The notes beneath the pieces are model-generated. The model made no database searches. It worked only from the letters and a program-made list of their open reading frames with translations, and was not told the origin of the DNA. Made by a program: the position numbers and the translations under genes. Positions 57,484-64,000 of a DNA stretch of 64,000 bases are shown here, in pieces (the stretch's first letter is position 1; each line of letters begins with the position of its first letter). This stretch comes from an uncultured Pelagibacteraceae bacterium (GTDB taxonomy: Bacteria; Pseudomonadota; Alphaproteobacteria; Pelagibacterales; Pelagibacteraceae): assembly GCA_902557235.1 (NCBI GenBank), contig CACDZR010000001.1:160631-224630 (forward strand), read 5' to 3'.

Positions 57484-57522
57484 AAAAAAAAAGAGGTGAC
57501 TTCAGTCTCCCTCCATCACCTC
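57484..57522 (-). terminator. hairpin terminator after the phosphohexomutase gene, abutting the DUF2061 start
   Basis: On the minus strand GAGGTGA-N16-TCACCTC (57522-57493) is followed by nine T (57492-57484) and then the ATG of the DUF2061 gene. The 7-bp stem is G+C-rich for this genome. The loop of 16 bases includes GGAGGGAG, a ribosome-site-like stretch that cannot serve the ATG from that distance. Same design as at dctP-dctQ. Confidence 0.7.
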
Positions 57523-57586
57523 ACGAATCTAGATTAAATGATTCTTTACAGTTTTATGAACACTTTTTAGTTGAATCTTTCCCTTA

Positions 57587-59041
57587 TTAAATTTTTTGAT
57601 CGTACTCACCAATCTTGCCAGTTTTCATTAATGTTTTATCAATGAATTTAAAAATATTTAATTTTCTTTCATCAGAAGTAGGGCTCTCTGTTACTACAAC
57701 TAATGAGGGTTTATTAGAGGATGCTCTAATTAAACCCCAAGAACCATCTTCAAAAGAAAATCTAACTCCATTTACTGTTATAATTTCCTTTATTTCTTGA
57801 TTATCTATTTTAATTTTTTGGTCTTTTATTTTTTTAAATTCCCTTACCATTTCGTCAACTACATTGTATTTTTCCTCATCTCTACAAAAAGGCGCCATAG
57901 TTGGTGATTGGTAAGTGGTTGGAAGCTCTTTAATTATTTCACTCATTTTTTTATCTTGATTATTTAATAAGTGACAAACTTGAATTGCTGAATTAATTCC
58001 GTCGTCGTAACCGTAACCTAATGGTTGATTGAAAAAAAAGTGTCCACTTTTTTCAAATCCAGCTAAAGCTTTTTCACTATGCACTTTTCTTTTGATGTGA
58101 GAATGACCTGTTTTCCAATATAAAGTTTCACATTGATTTTTATTTAAAATTTCGTCAGTTGAATAAAGACCTGTAGATTTTACATCCACAATAAACTTTG
58201 AACTTTTATGTGAATTCGATAAATTTCTAGCGATTAATAGGCCTATTTTATCAGAAAAAATTTCGTTTCCTTCATTATCAATTACACCAACACGATCACC
58301 ATCTCCATCAAAACCAAAACCTATATCAGCATTGTTTTCTTTCACTGATCTAACAATTGCATGAAGCATTTCTAAATCTTCAGGGTTTGGATTATATTTT
58401 GGGAAATTCCAATCTAAATTACAGTCTAATTCTACCACCTCACACCCAATTCCTCTTAGTATATCAGGGGCAAAAATCCCTGCTGTACCATTACCACAAG
58501 CAACAACTGCTTTTATTTTCTTTTTTAATTTATTTTTACTTATTAAATCCTCTTTATAAACTTTATCAAAATCTTTAATTTGTTTTTCATTACCGTTACC
58601 TTCAGTAAAATTTTCATTTAAGGTAATTTCTTTTAATTCTTTCATTTCCTCAGGTGCATGCGTTAATCCTTTTTTGATTCCCATTTTTACGCCCGTCCAA
58701 CCGTTTTCATTATGACTAGCTGTTACCATAGCAACTGCATCGGCATCTAAATTAAATTGTGCGAAATAAACCATTGGTGATAGAGATAAACCAACATCTT
58801 CAATAAAACATCCAGTTGATAGTAAACCCTTTTTTAAAGCTAACTTTATCTTTTCACTATATGATCTATAATCATGACCGACTATTATTCTTGGGTTTCC
58901 TTTTTTAGTATGTTGTTTAATTTGAGTACCTAGACCTTTTCCAAGATTCGTGATTCCCTGCTCATTAATGTCTTTTTCGTAAATCCATCTAGCGTCATAT
59001 TCTCTAAAGCCGAAGGGGTCTATTTTTATTGATTGAGACAT
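57587..59041 (-). CDS. phosphomannomutase/phosphoglucomutase
   Basis: A 484-aa alpha-D-phosphohexomutase. Four domains are seen: 'DPFGFREYDARWIYEKD' at the start, the phosphoserine loop 'VAMVTASHNENGWTGVKMG', the metal loop 'IGFGFDGDGDRVGVID', the sugar loop in 'AGFEKSGHFFF' (E-x-S-G), and the phosphate-binding 'RASSNKPSLVVVTESP' near the end. It interconverts mannose or glucose 6- and 1-phosphate, supplying sugars for surface glycans and the RfbA route. The usual 'T-A-S-H-N' serine is present. It is followed by a terminator and the DUF2061 gene, with 158 bases before nrdA divergent to it. Confidence 0.93.
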   Translation of the reverse strand: MSQSIKIDPFGFREYDARWIYEKDINEQGITNLGKGLGTQIKQHTKKGNPRIIVGHDYRSYSEKIKLALKKGLLSTGCFIEDVGLSLSPMVYFAQFNLDADAVAMVTASHNENGWTGVKMGIKKGLTHAPEEMKELKEITLNENFTEGNGNEKQIKDFDKVYKEDLISKNKLKKKIKAVVACGNGTAGIFAPDILRGIGCEVVELDCNLDWNFPKYNPNPEDLEMLHAIVRSVKENNADIGFGFDGDGDRVGVIDNEGNEIFSDKIGLLIARNLSNSHKSSKFIVDVKSTGLYSTDEILNKNQCETLYWKTGHSHIKRKVHSEKALAGFEKSGHFFFNQPLGYGYDDGINSAIQVCHLLNNQDKKMSEIIKELPTTYQSPTMAPFCRDEEKYNVVDEMVREFKKIKDQKIKIDNQEIKEIITVNGVRFSFEDGSWGLIRASSNKPSLVVVTESPTSDERKLNIFKFIDKTLMKTGKIGEYDQKI

Positions 59042-59131
59042 GCTGTTAATTACTTACATTTTTTTCATTTTTATAGTTGAATTTTTTTTTCACTGTTCTA
59101 TAAATGTTCTGTTGATTTACATAATATTTAG

Positions 59132-59195
59132 TATATTAACACCAAGCGCACACAACATATAGTTGTTTTCGCTATATTAACAAGATATATTAACA
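59132..59195 (+). promoter_or_regulatory. nrdA upstream control region: three TATATTAACA repeats and a NrdR-box-like dyad
   Basis: TATATTAACA occurs three times (59132-59141, 59173-59182, 59186-59195). ACAAC-ATATA-GTTGT (59152-59166), a perfect 5-bp inverted repeat with an AT centre, lies between the first two. NrdR binds AT-centred dyads upstream of ribonucleotide reductase genes, so the dyad may be one. The last repeat ends 4 bases before the nrdA ATG. The rest of the 158-base gap holds nothing else recognised. Confidence 0.5.
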
Positions 59196-59199
59196 AAAA

Positions 59200-61140
59200 A
59201 TGAATAAAATACTATCGCAGGCATTAAAGAAAGCTGTCTCTGAATATAGCCCCAAGGTCGATGAAGTCCAAAAAAGCAATAGACCAGATTTATTCTCTTT
59301 AAATAACGAAACCGAGTTATTTCAAAATGATAAGGGCATAATAATTAAAATTGACCGATCAAAAGATGTAAACTTAACTGATTTTGGTAAGGCAACTTTA
59401 AAAGACAGATACCTTGGTCACAATGAATCTTTTCAAGATTTATTTGCGAGAGTAGCTAGCACATATGCTGACGATAATTTGCATGCGCAAAGAATTTATA
59501 ATTATATAAGTAACCTCTGGTTCATGCCAGCTACACCTGTTTTGTCTAATGGTGGAACTAAAAGAGGTTTACCAATTTCATGTTTTTTAAATGAAGCATC
59601 AGATAGCTTAGGTGGCATTCTAGATCTTTGGAGTGAAAATGTTTGGTTAGCTGCAAAAGGTGGAGGTATAGGAAGTTATTGGGGAAATTTAAGATCAATC
59701 GGTGAGAAGATTGGTAAAGTTGGAAAAACCTCTGGCATTATTCCATTTATAAAAGTTATGGACTCATTAACTATGGCAATCAGCCAGGGTTCATTAAGAA
59801 GAGGATCTGCAGCATGTTATCTTCCAATTGATCATCCTGAGATAGAAGAGTTTATGGAAATGAGAAGACCAACTGGTGGTGATCCAAATAGGAAAGCATT
59901 AAATTTACACCATGGTGTTTTGGTTTCAGATGCATTTATGCGAGCTGTAGAAAATGACGAACAATGGGCATTAAAGAGTCCTGCTGACGGAACCATTCAA
60001 CAAACTATATCTGCAAGAAATTTATGGATTAGATTATTAACAGCGAGAATTGAAACAGGTGAACCTTATATTATTTACATCGATACTGTTAATAGACAAA
60101 TACCGCAACACCATAAGCTTGCAAACCTTACAGTTAAAACTTCAAACCTTTGCAGTGAAATAACTTTACCTACTGGTATTGATAAAGATGGACGAGATAG
60201 AACAGCTGTTTGTTGTTTGTCCTCATTAAATTTAGAAAAGTATGATGAGTGGAAAGATGATCCAGATATGATTGGAGATGTAATGAGATTTTTAGATAAT
60301 GTTTTATCTGATTTTATTAACAAAGCTCCTGAGCAATTTAAAGATGCTAAATACTCTGCTGAGAGAGAAAGAAGTGTTGGGTTAGGAGTGATGGGTTTCC
60401 ATTCTTTCTTACAGAAAAAAAGAATTCCACTCGAGTCTGTTATGGCAAAGTCATGGAATAAAAAGATTTTCAAAAATATTCATGAAAAAGTAAATCAAGC
60501 CTCAAAAGATTTAGCTGAAGAAAGAGGTGCATGTCCAGATGCTGCAGAATATGGTTTTAAAGAAAGGTTTTCAAACAAAACTGCAATTGCACCAACTGCA
60601 TCTATTTCAATAATCTGTGGAGGTGCATCACCAGGAGTAGAACCTATTGCAGCTAACAGTTATACTCACAAAACTTTATCAGGATCTTTCAATGTCAGAA
60701 ATAGATATCTTGAGGAGATTTTGGAAAGTCACGGCAAGAATGATGATGAAACATGGTCAACAATAACTACTAATCAAGGTTCAGTTTCCCATCTAGATTT
60801 TTTAACTGATTTAGAAAAAGATGTTTTTAAAACTGCTTTTGAGTTAAATCAAAAATGGATTATTGAGTTGAGTGGTGATAGGACACCATTTATTTCTCAA
60901 GCACAATCAGTCAATTTGTTTTTACCAGCAGACGTTCACAAAAAAGAATTACATAGAATTCATTTTGATGCATGGAAAAAAGGTTTGAAAAGCCTTTATT
61001 ACTGTAGATCAAAATCAATTCAAAGAGCTGAAAATATCAATAATGCTCAATCAACTGATATCACAGCTAATGTATATAAATCTAAAAATCAACAAACTAA
61101 CGAAGAACCAGAATACGAGGAGTGTTTATCATGTCAGTAG
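59200..61140 (+). CDS. nrdA: class I ribonucleotide reductase large subunit
   Basis: A 646-aa alpha subunit that reduces ribonucleotides in DNA precursor synthesis. Marks: 'FMPATPVLSNGGTKRGLPISCFL' (redox Cys), 'AAKGGGIGSYWGNLRSIGEK', 'GSLRRGSAACYLPIDHPEI', 'KTSNLCSEITLPT' (radical Cys), 'TAVCCLSSLNLEKYDEW', 'IAPTASISIICGGASPGVEP' and the C-terminal 'EYEECLSCQ' pair used by thioredoxin or glutaredoxin. Only about 60 residues precede the catalytic core, so the ~90-aa ATP-cone of many NrdA proteins seems absent, and activity control may differ. It overlaps the nrdB start by 10 bases. Confidence 0.95.
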   Translation: MNKILSQALKKAVSEYSPKVDEVQKSNRPDLFSLNNETELFQNDKGIIIKIDRSKDVNLTDFGKATLKDRYLGHNESFQDLFARVASTYADDNLHAQRIYNYISNLWFMPATPVLSNGGTKRGLPISCFLNEASDSLGGILDLWSENVWLAAKGGGIGSYWGNLRSIGEKIGKVGKTSGIIPFIKVMDSLTMAISQGSLRRGSAACYLPIDHPEIEEFMEMRRPTGGDPNRKALNLHHGVLVSDAFMRAVENDEQWALKSPADGTIQQTISARNLWIRLLTARIETGEPYIIYIDTVNRQIPQHHKLANLTVKTSNLCSEITLPTGIDKDGRDRTAVCCLSSLNLEKYDEWKDDPDMIGDVMRFLDNVLSDFINKAPEQFKDAKYSAERERSVGLGVMGFHSFLQKKRIPLESVMAKSWNKKIFKNIHEKVNQASKDLAEERGACPDAAEYGFKERFSNKTAIAPTASISIICGGASPGVEPIAANSYTHKTLSGSFNVRNRYLEEILESHGKNDDETWSTITTNQGSVSHLDFLTDLEKDVFKTAFELNQKWIIELSGDRTPFISQAQSVNLFLPADVHKKELHRIHFDAWKKGLKSLYYCRSKSIQRAENINNAQSTDITANVYKSKNQQTNEEPEYEECLSCQ

Positions 61141-62147
61141 CAGAGAAAATCAAAGTAGAAAAAAAAGAAATTATCCAACCTAAAAAGATGGGTCTTTTAG
61201 TAGAAAATCCAGTTTACAAACCATTTAGATACCCTTGGTGTTATGACGCTTGGTTAACACAACAAAGAATCCATTGGTTACCTGAGGAGGTACCACTTGG
61301 TGATGATGTTAGAGATTGGCAGAAAAATTTATCACAACCAGAAAAAAATCTTTTAACTCAAATCTTTAGATTTTTTACTCAGGCTGATGTTGAAGTTAAT
61401 AACTGTTATTTAAGACATTATACAACTGTTTTTAAACCAACTGAAGTTTTAATGATGATGACAGCTTTTGCTGCAATGGAAACAGTTCATGTCGCTGCTT
61501 ATTCTCATTTATTAGATACTATTGGAATGCCAGAGTCAGAATATTCTGCATTTATGAAGTATAAAGAAATGAAAGACAAATATGATTACATGCAAGGATT
61601 TAATGTTAATTCAAAAGAAGACATTGCTAAAACTGTTGCAGTCTTTAGTGCTTTCACTGAGGGTCTACAATTATTCGCAAGTTTTGCGATCCTTTTAAAT
61701 TTCCCAAGACACAATAAGATGAAAGGAATGGGCCAAATAGTTACTTGGTCTGTAAGAGATGAAACTCTTCACTGCAATTCTATGATTAGAATTTTTAAAG
61801 AATTCATTAAAGAGAATCCAGAAATCTGGACACCAAAATTAAAAAAAGAATTATATGAAGCTTGCAGAACTATTATTGAACATGAGGATGCCTTTATAGA
61901 TTTAGCTTTTGAAATGGGTCCAATGGAAGGATTAACTGCAAAAGAGGTAAAAGACTATATTAGATTTATTGGTAATAGAAGACTAGTTCAATTAGGCTTG
62001 GAACCAATTTACGATGTACAAAAAAATCCACTTGGATGGTTAGATACAATGTTAAACGCAGTTGAGCACATGAACTTCTTTGAGGGTCGTGCAACTGAGT
62101 ATTCTAAAGCATCTACACAAGGAACTTGGGTCGAAGCTTTTAGTTAA
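61131..62147 (+). CDS. nrdB: class I ribonucleotide reductase small (radical) subunit
   Basis: A 338-aa beta subunit holding the metal centre and tyrosyl radical. Ligands and radical are visible: acid in 'FFTQADVEVNN', E-x2-H in 'FAAMETVHVAAYSHLLD' with the tyrosine in 'AAYSH', and the second site 'VRDETLHCNSMI'. The C-terminus ends 'TEYSKASTQGTWVEAFS'. The track starts at GTG 61122; I prefer ATG 61131, which lies 8 bases after GAGGAG within the end of nrdA. It converges on prpC with no gap (stop codons meet). Iron and manganese use cannot be told from sequence. Confidence 0.94.
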   Translation: MSVAEKIKVEKKEIIQPKKMGLLVENPVYKPFRYPWCYDAWLTQQRIHWLPEEVPLGDDVRDWQKNLSQPEKNLLTQIFRFFTQADVEVNNCYLRHYTTVFKPTEVLMMMTAFAAMETVHVAAYSHLLDTIGMPESEYSAFMKYKEMKDKYDYMQGFNVNSKEDIAKTVAVFSAFTEGLQLFASFAILLNFPRHNKMKGMGQIVTWSVRDETLHCNSMIRIFKEFIKENPEIWTPKLKKELYEACRTIIEHEDAFIDLAFEMGPMEGLTAKEVKDYIRFIGNRRLVQLGLEPIYDVQKNPLGWLDTMLNAVEHMNFFEGRATEYSKASTQGTWVEAFS

Positions 62148-63272
62148 TTATCTTTGATTTAATTGAACAACTTTTCTGTGTTGGTTACCTTTGTAACTAG
62201 CGAGAGGTCTAATCAATTTATTCGCTGCATGTTGTTCAATAATATGTGCTGACCAACCAGTTATTCTTGAAATAACGAAAATAGGTGTGAAAAAATCTGT
62301 ATCAAAACCCATTAAATGATAAGTGGGACCAGTAGGGTAGTCTACATTTGGATGAATATTTTTTCTTTCAATCATAACTTTTTCAACAATGTTGTAAATT
62401 TTTTCAAATTTTTTATCTTTTTTAATTTTAGCAACTTTTCCAAAATATTCTCTCATTGTTGGCACTCTAGAGTCTCCACTTTTATAAACCCTATGACCAA
62501 AACCCATTACGACATCTTTATTATCGAGTGCTTTATTAATCCATTTAAGCGCATTTTCGGGTTTTTTTATTTTATTCATCATATGCATTACTTCTTCATT
62601 AGCTCCACCATGCAAAGGACCCTTTAAACTTGCGATTGCTCCAGTTATTGCTCCATGAATATCAGATAAACTACTTGTTATAGTTCTTGCGGTAAAAGTT
62701 GAAACATTAAAGCTATGTTCAGCATATAAAATTAAAGAAACATCAAAAGCTTTAACAATGTCTTTATTTGGGACTTTACCAAAACACATATGAAAAAAGT
62801 TTTCCGAAAAAGAAAGACTATTTTTTGGAGGTATAATTTTTTTTCCTTTTCTAGCTCTATAAAAAGCGGCCAAAGCCACTGGAGTTTTTGCAAAAATTCT
62901 CATTACTTTTCTCATGTTAGCCTTAGGTGAATTATCTTTTGTTTCCTTATCTTCCAGACCCATAATGCTTACAACTGTCCTTGCTACATCCATAGGGTGA
63001 GCTTTTTTAGGAAATTTCTTAATATCCTCTAATAGAGTTTTTGAGAGTTTTCTCTCTTTTCTTTCTTGTTTTTCAAAATTCTTTAATTGTTTTTTGTTCG
63101 GTAGCTCACCGTTTAGAATTAAATAAGCAACCTCTTCAAACTTACATTTTGCACATAAATCTTGAGCAGCATAACCTCTGTAAGTAAGAGAGTTTATTTC
63201 AGGCATTACTTTTGAGACTTCAGTTTCGTCTACAACAATTCCTAATAAACCCTTTTTTATTTCATCACTCAT
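62148..63272 (-). CDS. prpC: 2-methylcitrate synthase / citrate synthase
   Basis: A 374-aa citrate-synthase-family enzyme, probably condensing propionyl-CoA with oxaloacetate. Features are the short 'KGLLGIVVDETEVSKVMPEINSLTYRGYAAQDLC' start of the PrpC type, 'YAEHSFNVSTFTARTITSSLSDIHGAITGAIASLKGPLHGGANEEVM' (in part, catalytic His), and 'MGFGHRVYKSGDSRVPTMR' with catalytic His and Arg. The shorter length versus 430-aa GltA and the prpB neighbour favour methylcitrate synthesis. It overlaps prpB by one base. Propionate may come from amino acid or DMSP breakdown. Confidence 0.9.
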   Translation of the reverse strand: MSDEIKKGLLGIVVDETEVSKVMPEINSLTYRGYAAQDLCAKCKFEEVAYLILNGELPNKKQLKNFEKQERKERKLSKTLLEDIKKFPKKAHPMDVARTVVSIMGLEDKETKDNSPKANMRKVMRIFAKTPVALAAFYRARKGKKIIPPKNSLSFSENFFHMCFGKVPNKDIVKAFDVSLILYAEHSFNVSTFTARTITSSLSDIHGAITGAIASLKGPLHGGANEEVMHMMNKIKKPENALKWINKALDNKDVVMGFGHRVYKSGDSRVPTMREYFGKVAKIKKDKKFEKIYNIVEKVMIERKNIHPNVDYPTGPTYHLMGFDTDFFTPIFVISRITGWSAHIIEQHAANKLIRPLASYKGNQHRKVVQLNQR

Positions 63273-64000
63273 TATTCATGACCTTCGGTGTTAAAGTTAT
63301 AAATTTTTTCGTCCAAACTATTATATTTTTCATAATCTACAAGATCATATAATCGTTTTCTAGTTTGCATTTTATCAATAATGTTGTTTTGGTGTCCATT
63401 TGCATAAATGTCTCTTAGACCATCCTCAACATTTTTCATTGCTAATCTTTGAGTTGTAACAGGATAAATAACTATATTATAACCAAGCTCTTCTAATTGT
63501 TTGTAATTTAATAATTTGGTTTTACCAAATTCAGTCATGTTAGCTAACAAATAACACGATAGTTCTCTTCTAACTTTTTCAAAATCTTTTTCATCATGAA
63601 GTGCTTCAGGAAAAACAATTTCTGCACCAGCATCAATATAAGCTTTACATCTTTCGATCATTTTATCTATTCCTTCTACACTTTTTGCATCAGACCTCGC
63701 AATGATCTTAAAATTATTATCTTTTTTTGCAGACACACATTCTTTAATTTTTTTAACCATTGCATCAGTTGATATCAATTCTTTGTTATCCAGGTGACCG
63801 CATCTTTTTCTTTCAATTTGATCTTCTATATGAACTCCCGTAATTCCAAACTCCTCAAAAGTTTCTATGGTTTCTTTACAAGATTTAAATCCTGTATCTA
63901 TATCAACAATCGTAGGAAGGTTTGTAACTCTTGAGATTAAATACGACCGTGTACTAACATCTTGCAAAGTAGTTAAGCCAATATCTGGAAAACCAAGATC
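63272..64000 (-). CDS. prpB: methylisocitrate lyase, N-terminally truncated by the window edge
   Basis: The visible ~243 residues belong to the isocitrate lyase/PEP mutase superfamily. Reading back from TTG 63967 the frame stays open to the edge and gives 'DLGFPDIGLTTLQDVSTRSYLI', so the gene begins outside. Other marks are 'IVDIDTGFKS' (metal acid pair), 'GVHIEDQIERKRCGHLDNKELI' (catalytic Cys in KRCGH), 'IIARSDAKSVEGID' and 'FPEALHDEKDFE'. It splits 2-methylisocitrate to pyruvate and succinate in the methylcitrate cycle. It is just upstream of prpC (one-base overlap). The ORF start at 63967 is not the true start. Confidence 0.9.
   Translation of the reverse strand, partial: DLGFPDIGLTTLQDVSTRSYLISRVTNLPTIVDIDTGFKSCKETIETFEEFGITGVHIEDQIERKRCGHLDNKELISTDAMVKKIKECVSAKKDNNFKIIARSDAKSVEGIDKMIERCKAYIDAGAEIVFPEALHDEKDFEKVRRELSCYLLANMTEFGKTKLLNYKQLEELGYNIVIYPVTTQRLAMKNVEDGLRDIYANGHQNNIIDKMQTRKRLYDLVDYEKYNSLDEKIYNFNTEGHE

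Noticed and set aside
60075-60473. 132-aa antisense ORF inside nrdA
   Set aside because: Lies wholly within a conserved part of nrdA in the opposite strand; shadow ORF.
1-64000. CRISPR array, insertion sequences, prophage, toxin-antitoxin or defence genes
   Set aside because: No regularly spaced repeats, transposase, integrase, cas or restriction gene motif was seen in the track or the sequence.
1-64000. Glycine, SAM-type or other known riboswitches
   Set aside because: The upstream regions are mostly under 100 bases, and I saw no matching conserved core; a covariance-model search was not possible.

Overview
The window reads as a streamlined, very AT-rich marine alphaproteobacterial genome, most likely SAR11 (Pelagibacterales). 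The basis is gene content and layout: very short or overlapping intergenic spaces, small proteins, many substrate-binding-protein transporters (ABC, TRAP, TTT), a taurine-type uptake and deamination cluster, a SpeD-SpeE fusion with MTA salvage, and methylcitrate-cycle genes. This is inference; there is no rRNA gene in the window. No CRISPR array, insertion sequence, prophage or plasmid origin was seen, and no gene-free stretch exceeds about 260 bases.

Layout. 1-2373: end of an azoreductase-like flavoprotein gene, a gamma-butyrobetaine-hydroxylase-type dioxygenase, and a HisN-like phosphatase. 2366-6157: eleven tightly packed minus-strand small genes (secreted proteins, ferredoxin-like barrel proteins, DUF1330, SnoaL-like, TPR, DUF2798, two SMR-like membrane proteins), mostly of unknown role. 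6226-9432: cysK-cysE, a VOC protein, a LysE-type exporter and a membrane-anchored MsrB. 9429-23427: a sulfonate/taurine region holding an HpsN-like dehydrogenase, phosphate acyltransferase, sulfolactate/malate-type dehydrogenase, tauCBA, aminotransferase, alanine dehydrogenase, a DMGDH-like FAD/GcvT protein, a BASS transporter and a double-HTH regulator. 23539-24189: two paralogous small membrane proteins and a tRNA(CAU). 24190-30633: a very AT-rich surface-sugar island directly abutting the tRNA. 30680-34308: mtnP-mtnA-class II aldolase-speDE. 34370-37758: polar amino acid ABC importer and a frameshifted M24 peptidase-family gene. 37768-44887: DUF6165, a GT9 glycosyltransferase, AbrB-type membrane protein, TTT transporter tctCBA, a GT4 glycosyltransferase and a thioredoxin-fold protein. 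44908-52465: gamma-carbonic-anhydrase-like, ASST-like, BtuF-like, PNPOx-like, 3-hydroxyisobutyrate-dehydrogenase-like, MFS, rpoZ and a CoA-transferase. 52561-57483: TRAP transporter, dusA, TauE/SafE and DUF2061. 57587-64000: phosphohexomutase, nrdAB, and prpC-prpB, the last cut by the window edge.

How it fits together. The taurine region imports a C2 sulfonate (TauABC), moves its amino group to pyruvate (aminotransferase), releases ammonium (Ald), and could pass acetyl-phosphate to CoA (Pta). Sulfoacetaldehyde acetyltransferase (Xsc), which would link these steps, is not in the window. The polyamine operon pairs MTA production (SpeDE) with MTA salvage (MtnP, MtnA, aldolase). Three of four binding-protein transporter operons carry a strong hairpin between the binding-protein gene and the membrane genes. 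The most unusual items are the eleven-gene small-protein operon, the tandem small membrane paralogs, the 13-bp operator-like repeats at the double-HTH regulator, terminator U-tracts that run straight into a start codon, and the long N-terminal extension of the TauC-like permease.
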